This document shows positions 18,813 to 30,269 of a stretch of DNA of 64,000 bases, one piece after another. Both the position numbers and the translations under genes were made by a program. Source of the DNA: Paramoeba atlantica. Taxonomy: Eukaryota; Discosea. Positions within the stretch are counted from its first letter, which is position 1. Each line of letters begins with the position of its first letter. The stretch spans positions 62,001-126,000 of the forward strand of contig CDRNVI010000038.1 of assembly GCA_977017575.1 (NCBI GenBank). The letters run 5' to 3'. The notes beneath the pieces are model-generated. The model saw nothing but the letters and a program-made list of their open reading frames with translations. It made no database searches and was not told the origin of the DNA.

Positions 18813-21682
18813 ACATGGCCATGCCTGTCGCTCTCGTTCCCATGGCGTGAGGGTTCATCTGCTATGTTTTTCTCGGAGCAAATCCAACGGACCTCCTTGA
18901 GATAACCAGGTAGGAAAAACACGTGGTATAACCGGCGTAGCCACTCCATAATTAGCGGGGGTCCTGCCTTCCATTTGGACAGCCATGCCACAACGTTCTT
19001 ATTATCTGATATCAGTGTACAAGCCTTGATTTTTCTTTCCTTTACCAGTTTTAAGCCCATCTCTGCTGCGAATAGCTCCTTATATGCAATAGGCTTATCT
19101 CTGAGCCAGGCCGCAAAATTTCCAGAGCGATACTGAAGACTTCCGCCCTGCAGCCATGCTAGTCCCCACCCCTTCTCGGAAGCATCACAATACAATTCAA
19201 AGGTACTGGTTTCTCCCCTCTCCAATTTTCTAGGGGTGTTTGCCTCCACTCTATCGATTAGCGTAATAAGGCTCGAGATGAATTTCTGGGACATCTGGCA
19301 TGGTAAATCCCATAAGACTGGCTTAGCTGCCAATCTGCGTGCTCTCCCCTTCAGCCAATACATCACAGTTGGAAATTCGCACTGAGTAATACCTAACACT
19401 CTAGTTGCCCAGAACAGGGTCCCCAACACTTTCCAGATTAGTCGGTGCGTCGGCAAGCGATGCTGTTGCGCTAGTAACTTGAATGCCTCGCGTAAGTGTT
19501 TTAATTTATCAATAAACTGAACCGGCAGTGAGAGTTTCTTTTCCTCTAGATTTACCTCAATGCCTAATACTGTGCCCTTACTGGTGGGCTTCGTGGTGAC
19601 CGCAATTTCGGCGCCAACCTGCTTCGCACGTTGCAAAGTTTGGCTCAGGTCATCCTCTACATCCTCCTGGCTGGTTCCAAAACGGTAACAATTGTCAATA
19701 AAAGTCAGTGGATGTGAATTACTAACCGGAAGGTTGTGGATCAAGCTTGTAGCCGCATGACCAATTTTTACCGAAGAATGCCATCCCATGGGCAATGTGG
19801 CCCAACCATATGTCCTTCCCTTAATGCGAACGGCCAAGTAGGGCAGAACATCTTCTGGAAGCCCAAACTGATGGTACCAATTTCTTCCATCCGTCTCCCC
19901 GAAGAATTTGTTTTCCAGGACCGCCTTTTCAATATCCTGCAAGCTCGCTAACGTTAAAGGTCCTGGGACTATAGATTGTATCTCGTTGAGAGGAATCGCA
20001 TTCAAGATCACACGCATGGTTTTCTTCTTCGGCTTGGGAATCAAAAATGCTGTCATCCATATTTTTGCGGTTCTCCGTGGGATTCTCTTTATTACCCCGG
20101 ACCTCACCATCTCCTCCACGAAAGGTTCCAGCCTCTTCGATTCACCGCGATAACGAGGATCGTAATCCTTCCTCAACAAGCCCTTAAACTTATTCGCGTC
20201 CTGCACGAAACCGAATATTTTCTTTTCTTCTCTCACATCGCTTCCAGTTTTCAGTAGAAGTAGTTCTTCTACATTTACCCGTTTTACATCAATCGGATCG
20301 ATTGGCCAGTTCTCTTTTCTGGGATGGTTTCTCTCTCCAAAAAACGTCCTGCGCATAAAACTCGCATAGGTATAGGATACAAAATCACAGAGTATCCTCC
20401 AAGGAGAGGTGCCGGCACCGACAGGTGCGGCGACGCCAGCTCGCCCGTGGTGCTGAGCCGCGTTTAATGAGGACTCTTCCTGAGCCCTATTCCCATACCC
20501 GCGTGGCATGAGTAATCGCCCGGGTTCCTTCCCGGCGCCCTGAATCATGTCGTCCGATTTACCTTGTTTGGTATCCTCCATGTGGGACTTTTTCTTCCCC
20601 ACAATATTTCTGCGTCTCAGGGGTCTTTTCTTCCCTTCTTTTGTCGCTTCCACGCCTATGCTCGTGCGATGGGAAACATTCTCACCTAAACTCTTAAATT
20701 TCTTGGGAAAATCATCCTTACCTGGGTAAATAGATAGACTGGTCTCATCACGTGCTTTACCAGTACCATCTCCCGGAAATGTTTCACTAGGTGATTTTCC
20801 AGAATCGTCTCGAACAGAAACTCTAATAAGGCCCGTTCCATAATTTCCTTGGCTCGGTATGTGTCGAGAACGCCTACCTTGAATCCCTTTCCTACTGGAG
20901 CTGTTTCCTTTTGAGGGCTGAGTCTTACGCGAAAGCGGAGGCCGGACTTTAAGGTTATGCGACCTCGGTACGGTTTCTCTTTCCGAGGCGAGCTTCGTGC
21001 ATTTTCTTTCGTAGAAAAGGGCCCGCGGGAGAGTTTGATCTTTCTCGAGGCGCCTTAATTCCATGTGCCCCCTTTTAAGCCCCCTTGGAGGTGGATTTTC
21101 CTGCGCGTATCTCCTTCGCACTCGAGCGCGCCGGCGGTTCTTCCCATCTCTCCTCGCGATGACGTTAGCCTCGTGAAACCTCATCATTTCACGCTGAGCC
21201 TGAAGATATTTCCCCTCGAGGGTATCAGCTCTAAGAGCCTCCTTCCAGTAGTCGCCAAATTTCCGACCCATTCTGTGTTTTATTCGCAAATAATGTATCA
21301 CCTCCATAGATGGTTCAATCGAACGCATCGTGATAAACAAACCCGCCCTCGCACGAGAACAGCAATCAGCTAGGTGAGCTGCAATGGTATCAAGCGCCAG
21401 ATCTAGACTTACGATATCTCTCGATACTGATGAGGGATCTGCAGAGTGCCCGAAACACTTTCGCACCTCGTGCCTAAGCTTTCCAATAAGATTCTTTCTA
21501 TAAAGATCACTGCAAAAATGTTCGAACTTCCAATTTTGCGGCTTGAGGAGGATATCGGTCGACAGGTCGTGACAACTAGGGTCATAACTTCCGAATAACT
21601 TTTTTGGTGAGCTCACCCCTGAAACTCGCAATCCAACTCCTGAGATTTCTCCTTCACCATTAGTGTAGCACGCCATGGGCAC
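18779..21682 (-). CDS. YR3 gag-RT-RNase H ORF
   Basis: 967 codons. Residues about 28-200 match the YR4 gag (SYDPSCHDLSTDI, WKFEHFCSDLYRKNLIGKL, HYLRIKHRMGRKFGDYWKEA). A long basic, Arg/Ser-rich linker follows. RT motifs start near residue 500: IPRRTAKIWMTAFLIPKPKK, GETDGRNWYHQFGLP (motif A), GWATLPMGWHSSVKIGHAA, LTFIDNCYRF at the catalytic loop. RNase H has FELYCDASEKGWGLAW, YKELFAAEMGLKLV, TLISDNKNVVAWL, and the tail has ICSEKNIADEPSRHG. Gag and RT share one frame here, unlike YR4. No recombinase ORF overlaps it. Confidence 0.75.
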   Translation of the reverse strand: MPMACYTNGEGEISGVGLRVSGVSSPKKLFGSYDPSCHDLSTDILLKPQNWKFEHFCSDLYRKNLIGKLRHEVRKCFGHSADPSSVSRDIVSLDLALDTIAAHLADCCSRARAGLFITMRSIEPSMEVIHYLRIKHRMGRKFGDYWKEALRADTLEGKYLQAQREMMRFHEANVIARRDGKNRRRARVRRRYAQENPPPRGLKRGHMELRRLEKDQTLPRALFYERKCTKLASERETVPRSHNLKVRPPLSRKTQPSKGNSSSRKGIQGRRSRHIPSQGNYGTGLIRVSVRDDSGKSPSETFPGDGTGKARDETSLSIYPGKDDFPKKFKSLGENVSHRTSIGVEATKEGKKRPLRRRNIVGKKKSHMEDTKQGKSDDMIQGAGKEPGRLLMPRGYGNRAQEESSLNAAQHHGRAGVAAPVGAGTSPWRILCDFVSYTYASFMRRTFFGERNHPRKENWPIDPIDVKRVNVEELLLLKTGSDVREEKKIFGFVQDANKFKGLLRKDYDPRYRGESKRLEPFVEEMVRSGVIKRIPRRTAKIWMTAFLIPKPKKKTMRVILNAIPLNEIQSIVPGPLTLASLQDIEKAVLENKFFGETDGRNWYHQFGLPEDVLPYLAVRIKGRTYGWATLPMGWHSSVKIGHAATSLIHNLPVSNSHPLTFIDNCYRFGTSQEDVEDDLSQTLQRAKQVGAEIAVTTKPTSKGTVLGIEVNLEEKKLSLPVQFIDKLKHLREAFKLLAQQHRLPTHRLIWKVLGTLFWATRVLGITQCEFPTVMYWLKGRARRLAAKPVLWDLPCQMSQKFISSLITLIDRVEANTPRKLERGETSTFELYCDASEKGWGLAWLQGGSLQYRSGNFAAWLRDKPIAYKELFAAEMGLKLVKERKIKACTLISDNKNVVAWLSKWKAGPPLIMEWLRRLYHVFFLPGYLKEVRWICSEKNIADEPSRHGNESDRHGHVSLLNSETTTL

Positions 21683-21754
21683 GGGGGCTGACCCTCGGAC
21701 GGTTCGATGAAAAGACGGTACTCTAGGAGTTTCGAGAACAGGACGATGTGTTGT

Positions 21755-21905
21755 TGTTTCTGAATTTAAAAGAGATACCTATTTACATTCAGAAATATTT
21801 AAATTCGTAAACAGGTATATTCATCAAATTTAGCATTTCAGAAACACCAACAAAACAAAATCGTTGATTTTTTACATATAAAAAATCCTTTTATGAATAA
21901 AATAT
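21755..21905 (-). repeat. YR3 5' repeat (A1)
   Basis: Direct copy of 18438-18590. It ends against a run of about 20 T on the plus strand. Related ends beside T runs occur at 59985-60018 (YR4) and 63044-63077. Confidence 0.7.
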
Positions 21906-21927
21906 CTTTTTTTTTTTTTTTTTTTTT

Positions 21928-22079
21928 GCCATATTCCAAATAAAAAATCCGCATGAAATGTTTGAAGATGGGATATTGAAAACTTCCGCGAAAAACGTTT
22001 GCGTGAAGATTTGAAAAAATAAAATAAAAAAGGTCAAAAACACCTTCGATGAAGCTTCATCGAAGGTCCCCACTACCCA
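21928..22079 (-). other. Junction debris: LINE D RT fragment and a MITE end
   Basis: 21928-21982 matches the RT of LINE D1 near 12090-12144 (GCCATATTC..AATAAAAAATCCGCATG). The rest, to 22079, matches the subterminal part of the 12809-13939 MITE and ends with its terminus (complement of GGGTAGTGGGGACC). The other MITE end is missing. Confidence 0.65.
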
Positions 22080-22080
22080 A

Positions 22081-22480
22081 CATCATCTGGTATTTTTATC
22101 TTATGTGCCGTCATTACTGTTTTTTTTGTGTTATCTTGTGTGCTTTTGGCCCGATTTCCGGAGTAACTTCAAAGATTCAGCATTGTAGACTTCCTACCCA
22201 ATGTTCTTGGGCCATATATATAAACTTTTACAACTTGATAAAATTGATAACCATTGCACATACTCAGTTTCACTTTTTATCTATCTTTATCACCAATGTC
22301 TGTCCTAAGATGTTGCAACGTCTTGAGATTAAAACCAAATCATCATCTGGCATTTTAGCTTATGTGCCGTCATCACTGTTTTTTTGTGTGTTATCTTGTG
22401 TGCTTTTGGCACGATTTCCGGAGCAACTTCAAAGATTCAGCATTGCAGACTTCCTACCCAATGTTCTTGGGCCATATATT
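22081..22480. repeat. Direct duplication of the LINE D2 3' end
   Basis: 22081-22220 and 22341-22480 are about 140-bp direct copies, close to 95% identical by eye, 260 bp apart. Each contains the last codons of the ORF. A short 5'-truncated sister copy inserted beside the first 3' end would explain it. Confidence 0.75.
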
Positions 22481-25131
22481 GCCGCAGTTGCGAGAAGATA
22501 GTGTATGCGGAGAATTTTTCAATTTCCAATTGGAATGCTTCTCGAGTGTTTTCTACGTCTAGGCCTGCCCTATTTGCCAGTGTCTTGAGGAGTTCCTTAG
22601 TTTCCTTGTGAAGAAGACCACAATCTGTTACTAGTATGCAGCGAAAGTATTCTTGGTCCAATCCTTTTTCCTGCACATATTTCCGTTGCTTACGGTCTAC
22701 CGCATTTTGGAGGAGGGCAACGCTTGTCTGCCGCTTGTAGCTCCCACAACAAGTGTGCACCACTGTCACATCGTAGAGTATCTCCCCAACATTTGGCCAC
22801 ATTATGGCCAGATCAGGGCCTGAACGAATTCTCCGAGCACGACAAGGATGATGTTCTGCAGCTTCAGGTGAAATGGAACATTTGCACTTCGTGCAGAAGA
22901 AGGAAGAATGAAGGCGTGGTTCTATAGCGCAGGGTACTCCAGCTTTGGCACAAAGATCGGAAAGGTAGCGCACGATGTGGGAGTGCTTTCTCGTACAGTT
23001 CATCCCTGCACATCTTGAACACCCAGCTACATGTGAAATGATTCCATGTGGTGTTTCCGTGGCGCCGCATCCTGGACAAGTAATTTCATTCGGCGCACCT
23101 TGGAGTGCGATACCAAGCCGCATCATGAGTGTATATCGGAAGAGATACGGATTCACGTAATTATTTGTCGCTGCCAAGTGGAGATTTGCTTCTTTTGATC
23201 GCTTCATAATGCCCGCAAATCTATCCTTTTGCATCAGTTCTGAAGCCAGTGTTTCATGTTCTAACTTAATCTGCTTTTTGAAATCAGTACGTGCAGCTTG
23301 GCTGGAAATTTTCTTGTGGTTGGCACCTTTCCGCTCTCCCGTGATATCTACTGGAGCGTTAGTGGGTTTAAGTTGCTCATCAATAGATTTACGGGAAATC
23401 GCAAAAAGATAGCGTTGCTTCAATATCGTCGATGTTATGCCTAAGCCGCCCATCTTACATGGTAGAGAAGCTAGTCGGAGGGCTTCATCATCTGCATTGC
23501 ACCATCGTCTCAACACTTTGTGGATTTCTTTATCAAATACCTCAGCGAGGGAAAACGTTGCCTCTGGAACGTGCACTCTAAGATGATAATCGTGACGTGG
23601 AAGAGTACACCGACGCAGGATTGCTAGCGACAGGTTACTTGGCCCCATCACCCGTAGACGACGAAAAAGGCATTCATGTTTACTCAGCTTTTCAATCAGT
23701 TTATGTTCCACAACTTTCGCACTTCCTATGTATCCACCTAACACTTTGATGGACTGTTCGCATGTTGTGACGCCAAGCTCCTTGAGGTTGGTTTTATTTA
23801 ATACTTCGTTTGTGTTTCGGAACCACTCGCATTTTCCGTAGTTTATATGTAAATTCAAATCCTGGGTAAGTTCACGTAAATGATGAAAAGCTGCCTCCAG
23901 TGACTTTACATTCTTTGAGCTCATTGTAACGTCGTCTTGGTACGCTCGAATTTTTACTTCGGGATAATTTTTGGAGACCTCCTTCAACGGTTGTTGCAGG
24001 AGAGAGCAAAAATAGAGCGATGAAAGTGCTGATCCCTGTCTTACTCCTGAAGAACTTTCTATAATCGAGTGTAATGCATTATTGGCGAAGAAAAGGAGTT
24101 CGGAAGGCTGGCCATATTCTAGATAAAAAAGCCGCATGAAGTGTTTAAAGATCGGCTCCTTAAGCAGTGATTTCGCTATTTCCGTACGATGTGGCGTATT
24201 ATAAGCATTCTTGAAATCAACTGTGAGTATAGTGTATCCGTCTTTTCGTTCCTCTAACAACTCATGCACTATTGACTCACAGGCTCTTTCTTGTAGAATA
24301 CCCCGTTGGATTGGCTGGAAAAGGGTTTTGAGGGAGCTTTCGTGTCTGTTTAAGAGAATCGAACCGCATATTTTTAGAATTGTGTCGCCCATTGCAACTG
24401 GTCGTATGCCGTTTTGCGGCTTTGCTAGAGCAATTATTCTGCAGCGTGTCAGTCGTTTACGTACGCTTTCTGCCACATCACCATTTATGACGTCACGAAA
24501 CATGTGGCAAATCGCTAGGCAGGATTCCTCATCTTCCACTAAAAGTCGCATCATGCTTTCGCTGAAGCCTGTTGGTCCCGGCGCTGCTCCTCGAGATAGT
24601 TTTTCTGTTGCCACCCGAAGCTCTGATTGCTCAACTACCCCAATTCGTGGAAAATCTTCTTCTAAACGTTTGGGAGTGGGTCCTGTAGGATGGAGCTTTT
24701 CAACTTGAAAACTTTCTCTTGCGGTTCTAGAGATGACTCTCGGTATACATTGTCCAAAATCCGTGTTGCTTTACTCAAATTTCCTGCTTTTGCTGCTGTC
24801 AGTGCGTTTCTTATTGACCGCTGATCGATTGCAAGTTCTTGGCGTTGTTCTTCACTCAGATTTTGGTCATCTAAGAGCTCGCGGTGTCTACGGCGGTGGG
24901 ATGAACTCTGTTTTCTTTTCAAAGTGAGACGAACTGTGGCCAGCGAATCCCTTGGAGCATCCAGTAATTTGTGCCATATGGCAGTTTTCTCTGATTCTAA
25001 AATGGTTTTAGGGTAGTCTCGTACAATGGATCGGAAGATGGCTACTACATGAACTGCAAATGATGGATCGATTTGAACGAATGTCGGTAGAGGTTCATAG
25101 TCTTGGTTATTCTCGGCGCTTTCTTCTTCTT
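22437..25131 (-). pseudogene. LINE D2 ORF, pre-RT block, RT and endonuclease, with one frameshift
   Basis: Starts at the A2 junction with EEEEESAENNQDYEPLPTF, then SVHVVAIF-like text and KLLDAPRDSLATVRL, NALTAAKAGNLSKATRIL. A one-base loss near 24697 breaks the frame just after KVFKLKS. The RT follows: LTVDFKNAYNTPHR, RQGSALSSLYF, RAYQDDVTMSS, KVLGGYIG. Then come the zinc region CPGCGATETPHG..H..AGCSRC, the endonuclease core RIRSGPDLAIMW..LYDVTVVH, and the end HWVGSLQC with TGA at 22439-22437. It is clearly the same family as D1 but keeps the standard RQGS motif and the Cys codon that D1 has lost. Confidence 0.8.
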
Positions 25132-25316
25132 CTTCGTTTTTTTTTTTTCTTTTTCTTTTGTTTTTGTTGTCTTTTATCTATTATAAAGGTTTACATCAAT
25201 CAATCAATCAAAACTTTCAGCTGTGTAGGTCTACGAATTGATAGAACCTAGCCATGCGGCCTTTGGTAGGCTGTCGCGTAATTGCGTGATATAGTCTCCT
25301 AAATTTCCTCTCGTAT

Positions 25317-25346
25317 ATTTCTTTATAAGTATACTTATAAAGAAAT
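25317..25346. repeat. Perfect 30-bp palindrome in the LINE A2 3' UTR
   Basis: Same palindrome as 501-530, four bases after the stop codon. Confidence 0.8.
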
Positions 25347-25350
25347 CAAC

Positions 25351-28300
25351 TTAATATGCACTTGCGTACATCCAAGTCTTGCCTTGCGAACTTCCCAGAA
25401 ACTGGCGTAACTGGGCGTAGACTTCGTTTCCATTTAAGTCTTGGAGTAATAACTTGAAGTCCATCTCCACTGTCTTCCTATCCAACATGGCTGCATCCGC
25501 AAGTGCATGTATCAGAAATCTTGTGTTCTGGTGGAGAGAACCGCAAGAAAAGATCGGAAGGCATTGAAACGCGAACTCTGGAATCATACCGGTTGTAACG
25601 TAGGTATCTTTCTTCCGTTTAATTACGTCTTGCATTAGTTTCACGCAAGTTTTAGATTGGTTCGATGGCGCAAGCTCGTGTATTATAGACACGTCGTAGA
25701 AGATTTCTCCGGTGCTCCAGAAAATGGCCAGATCCGGCCCCGATCGGTATAGCTGTCGACCGGTGCAACATTTTTCATGAGTCATTTTATTCTCGGGTTC
25801 GACCTTTCGGCTACACACACCACACCGCCACGTACTGAAGGCTCGCGGCTCTTTTTCACACGGTATCCCCGCCTTATTCGCTAAGTCGAACAGGTATTTC
25901 ACCAAGCTATTATGTTTTGTTGTGGCATTAAAACCGTAGCACTGCACGCATCCAGGTATGTGGTGTAGACCAGATTGACTGTTCAGTATTGTTTTGCACC
26001 CGGGGCATAACAGCTTCTCAGGTAGACGATGATGGGCTATTCCTAACCGCGTCATAATGGCCATCTCGAAGTGTCGCGATGGGACGAATCTAGCGGCAGA
26101 CGTTAACCAGTCGTAACTTCCCTTGCGAGTAGTGGCGCTCAGTATTTTGGAAATATTTGGATTCTGTCTCAGTCTCTCCAGTACTTCCTCATGCTCTAAG
26201 GCTGCGATCGTTTTGTCATCTGTCGGGGCTTTCGGTTTTGACCTTCGTTGGCAAGCGCTATATGATTTTCCACTGATCCACTCTGAGCAGAAAAGGATTT
26301 TTGTCGCTCATATGAGGAATACAATGAAGCTTCATACGCTGCTGCGCGAATTTTACTGCAGGACGTCAAACCTAAACCTCCCTTTTTAGCTGGTAACCGA
26401 GCCATCTCGATCTGATTCGCCGTTAGGGATCCAAGCCATGTGCTCAAAACGTCTTCAACTTTCTCATCAAAACAGTCAGCGATCTGCTCAGTGATGTCAG
26501 GCGGATGTACACGCACTGCGTACTGCATCTTCACGTTTATGCTGTGGGATAATAAACTGAGCGACACATTGTTAAGCCCCATGATCTTCAGCCGACTGAA
26601 AGCTAAGTTATGTTGTTCAAGTTGGCCCGTCAGCCTCTCCGCCACCGTTGTATTCTTGCCAATGAATGCTCCCAACACCTTTGTGGCTTCATTTTCGTTG
26701 ATGACTCCCGCATTCTCGAGACATGGCGGAATCGCAATTTGGTTCCACCCGCCGAACCATACACATTTCTTGGCAGCAAGCTCTATAGATTGTTCCCTGA
26801 CGATTTCTTGGAGTCTGCCGAATGCTTTTTCGATGTCGGAGGCATTCAGAGATGATATTGTGACGTCATCGATGTATGCGTGTAATTCCACGTTCGGAAA
26901 TTCCTGGGCCAGCGTCTCTAAAATGGGTTGCATATAGATACAAAAATAAAGAGAAGCTAACGGCGATCCCTGCCTGAGTCCCGACGAACTTGGCACGACT
27001 CCAAACAATTTGTTTTCCGATCCGTAGAATAGAAGTTCAGAGGTGCCAGAGTATTCGACCTGGAAGAATCTTTGAAATGGTCGCAACGCGCTAAAGGCGA
27101 AAACGTGCTTTGCTATTTCTTTCCTGCATGGAGAATTAAACGCATTTTTAAAATCAATTGCGAGCATCGAATGACCTTTATTGTAACGCTCACGAAGTTT
27201 GTGGACTATTCGTTCGCATCCAGCCCAAGCAAATACTCCCTGTTGCATTGGAGTGAAGAGTGGTGCCAGAGTGTGTTCATACCGTTGCATGAGTACTATT
27301 CCAGCCAGTTTGTTGAGAACCTCGCCCATTGCTACGGGACGCACTCCTCCGTCCCCCTTCGGTATGGCGACCAGCCGAGCCCGGTTTAGACGCTGAGTTA
27401 CATCCTTCGAGAGAAAGCCGTTTAGAAGATCGCATATCATGTGACACAAGCTTCCGCAGGACACCTCGTCATCGGTCATGAGGCGCACAATACCGTCAGT
27501 CATTCCCGTAGGCCCGGGGCTGACTCCTTTCGCCAGCCTTTTGGCAGCGCTACGTAGCTCTTCAGGTGTGACCCCAGCCAAGGTGGGCGCGTCTTCGGGT
27601 GCCTCAAAGTCACATGGTTTTTGAGGATGCAACTCTGTTAACTTGTCCAAAACCTCCTCGTCGGACAAATTGATTGATTTAAACTTTTGACTCAATGTTT
27701 TTGCCGCTTTAGACGCGCACCCTTCCAAAACTAGTCTCTTTGCTTTGTTAATGGCACGTAAATCCTGGGCAGCATCGCTGTCAACCGTCGCCTTCGGAGT
27801 GAAAGGTTTACGTCTTTTGCTGCGTTTATCCACATCTCGTATTGTCGCCAATGATAGTTTCATCGCTGACAATAGCCGATGCCAAATCTGGTTTCGTTGC
27901 GCAAAATCGACATTTGCGTAGTTCCGTATAATATCCCGCAGTGTGGCGACGACGCACGGAATAAATTCTGGACTCACCGTTCGCATGGTTGGGATCGGGA
28001 GATGATCAATTCCCTCGTTTCCGCAAGTCAAATGCTCCGCTAGTTGATGATTTTCCATGAAAGAGTCTCGCCGTACGGTCTCGTCTATCGAGGGAGGGGC
28101 CTGGTGCCATAATATACGATAAACTCTTACGGCTTCTTGTGGCGGAAGCGTTCCTTTGAATTCGTCGCCGACGCTGTACCCACGAACTCCTTGATACAAC
28201 ATAGATAATTTCCCCAGACCTCCACGTTTGCTGTGTGTCCGTGTGACTTTCCCGATCGATACGTTGATCTCGTCGTTGCGATCGAATGTCCACACAATGG

Positions 28301-29720
28301 TGCATTTTGTTCCCGCTTTGATCTGTTTAGATTGCTTCCATATCTCGTCCCCTGGTATCGGAAATTGGGTTTTAATATTGGTGGTTCCTTCCAAGCTCTC
28401 TGCCCATGCTTCGTCTATATGCCTCATATCTTCCTCCGCTCCATTTTCTCCGATAAATCGAATTCGCTGCTGCGGAACACTCTTCTCGGCATTTGCTGGC
28501 TCACCGTGTACTATGTTGCTGATCCTTGCCAGCTCGGTCAAACGTATTCCGTCTCCCGTGTTGTCGTCAATCAAGTTTGTTGGAGTTGTCAGTCTGGCAT
28601 TTTCAATATTTCCTTGCACGTGATTAGTGGTTTCGTTCCCTATCTGCCTCACGTCGATCTGCTTAAGCAGGTCTTGTGGAGATTCGCAGTCGTGGTAGAC
28701 AATGTCCTCTCGCGATGTGATTTCGTCATCCCCCGAGGTTGTACCGCTGATCTTGGTGGGAGTAATCTCGCTAATTTTCTGCGGCGTTGCTCCCTTAGTT
28801 AGTCGCGTCACGTGGTCGTCCTTTCTTGCGTTGATATCACTTTTCCGGATGTTCTTGGGAGATTCCTCGTTCTTCTGATGTGTTGTGTGTGCCTCTGTAT
28901 TCCTTCCGATTCTTGCCAAAATCTCCTCATTAACTAAGTTGAGCTTCGGTCTGCGCTTCGGACGGTTCAGAAACTTTGGCTTTCGTGGGGCAGTATTGAT
29001 CTCCCCTTCTATGTCTCTTACTCGGTTTTCTTCTGCTCGACTGTCTGGGGTCCGATTATTGCAGTTTTTGTTACTTCCTGGCGTTGTTGCTCCTGGCCTT
29101 GTTCCGCACATCTTTCCTTCCTCGTCCCTCTCTCGGTCCTTTCTCGATCCCACGTCGTCCGCAGTCGTCGCATTTCGTGTGGCCCGATTTCGGCTGAAGT
29201 TGATCAATTCGCGCGTAGATGATACGATTTTAATTTTTCTGGGTACTGGCAATGGCAGTGGCAACTGGTTATCCACTTTGGACTTCGAGTTTTCTTCCGT
29301 GGAAAGCGTCGCAAGCGGATGGCGACTCGGTGATTGTGACAAAGGCAGCGCGGCTGGAGGGGGAGAAGGCGCGGCGGGAGGAGAAGGCGGCGCTAAGGGG
29401 GGAGTAGAAGGTGGCGCGGCGGGAGGAGGGGAAGGCGATCGCGTCGTAGGGAACGACAGCGCGCGCGGCAGAGGAGGAAGCGACATTGGGAGCGGCAGCG
29501 CTGGAGGTGGTGATGGCGCACGCAGCGGAGTAGGAGGAGGTGACGGTAGAGGAATTGACGGCTCGCGCGGCGGCGGTGGAGGCGACGTCGGTGGAGGAGA
29601 AGCGTCTGACGATGGCGCCCGCCCTAAAGGGTATTTTTTCTTCCGGCGGGTCGGCGGCAGCGGCTGGACAACGGGAGCTACTCCCGTCTCCTTCGCGCGG
29701 CTCCGGGTGAACATGCCCAT
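25351..29720 (-). pseudogene. LINE A2 ORF, full length with one frameshift
   Basis: Starts at the ATG at 29720 (MGMFTRSRAK); longer frames upstream run through the SL junction into LINE D2 and are spurious. It has the same order as A1: Pro-rich region, N-terminal module, RT (AIDFKNAFNS, RQGSPLASLYF, AYIDD), zinc region, endonuclease. A run of five G in A1 and A3 is four G here (26225-26228), shifting the frame after EGQNRKP. The distal part from NISKILSATTRKGSYDW to MYASAY is otherwise unchanged. This single homopolymer change is the only break I see, so the copy is young; a sequencing error at the G run cannot be excluded. Confidence 0.85.
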
Positions 29721-29760
29721 GAAGGGTGAGAGAATAAGAAAAGGAAAAAAGACAACAAGG

Positions 29761-30219
29761 GGCGAAACATGGGTTGCTCTTGTTTTCTTCACCGTCTGTC
29801 GACATAGAATCTGATTGTGTCGCTTTTTCGTCTTCGGACTTTGAGGCGTTCGATTCATCATTTTCCGAAGTTTCTATATCGATATTTCCTCGTTCAATTC
29901 TGTTTCGCATCGTGTATCTCTTCAACTTGATGAGATTCGAATTCTTCGCTTCCACTTGATCATGAATTTCGTGGTCAGCCCAAATTGGAGAAATGTCTTT
30001 TCCTGTGCTTTGACTGATAACCCTAATTCGTGGTGTCTTCTTGGGTTTCGGTGCGGTCTCACTTTTATTGTAGCTCGGCTCGGTGATTCTGGTGTTCGGA
30101 GAAGCGCTACAGCGTCCTTCGCTACAATCATCCTTCCGGGTAGCTTGCAGAAAATTTCCCGATGTCGCCCCGATGTCGTCCGTGAAGTGTTTTCCAAATC
30201 TCGCTTGACGAGCGAACAT
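29761..30219 (-). CDS. LINE D2 ORF, N-terminal fragment
   Basis: 153 codons from the ATG at 30219 (MFARQARFGKHFTDD) to the LINE A2 junction at NPCFA. KKTPRIRVISQSTGKDISPIW and SMSTDGEEN align with D1 (KKIPRIRIVTSEKELSKSW, TMSTDGDQ), which fixes the family. The open frame continues beyond 29761 into LINE A2, but that part is the antisense reading of its Pro-rich region. The rest of the ORF is at 25131 and below. Confidence 0.7.
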
Positions 30220-30246
30220 GTTTAAGTAATCTCAATTAAAAAAAAA

Positions 30247-30269
30247 CAACAAGCAACAAGGTACAGAAA
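30247..30269 (-). other. SL relic at the LINE D2 5' end
   Basis: Minus strand TTTCTGTACCTTGTTG (30269-30254) followed at once by CTTGTTG (30253-30247), the same double arrangement as at LINE D1. Confidence 0.65.

Larger units (their letters stand above)
14970..21927 (-). mobile_element. YR3: DIRS-order YR retroelement, incomplete, carrying nested LINE C
   Basis: On the minus strand: repeat A1 (about 21905-21755), one long gag-RT-RNase H ORF, then B1 (about 18812-18723), A2 (about 18722-18466) and B2, which is split by LINE C into 18465-18411 and 15011-14970. The A copies match closely over about 160 bp, with TAAAAGAGATAC and TTCGTAAACAGGT as landmarks. No tyrosine recombinase ORF is visible, so this copy lacks one of the family's usual parts and looks defective. 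The T run at 21908-21927 marks the right border. It is related to YR4 by its gag and RT. Confidence 0.7.
25132..29760 (-). mobile_element. LINE A2, second copy of family A
   Basis: Nearly identical to A1 and A3. The 5' end keeps the last eight SL bases, CCTTGTTG (29760-29753), followed by the family A leader. The 3' end, in an interrupted T-rich tract at 25132-25165, is shorter than that of A3 and lacks the last 40 or so bases of its 3' UTR. The 5' flank is LINE D2 at GTTTCGC, the same D-family site found at the 3' flank of A3. Confidence 0.85.
22080..30269 (-). mobile_element. LINE D2, RLE-type LINE with an SL-derived 5' end, split by LINE A2
   Basis: The 5' end at 30269-30254 is an SL piece followed by CTTGTTG and a leader to the ATG at 30219. 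The ORF is interrupted at 29761 by LINE A2 and resumes at 25131, with about 100 codons of the N-terminal region missing compared with D1. I treat both parts as one copy because they are the two halves of one family on either side of one insertion; this is an inference. Confidence 0.65.

Noticed and set aside
26196-29861. Longer start for LINE A2 at MMNRTPQSPK
   Set aside because: The extra 47 residues come from the LINE D2 flank and the SL junction; A1 and A3 start at MGMFTRSRAK.
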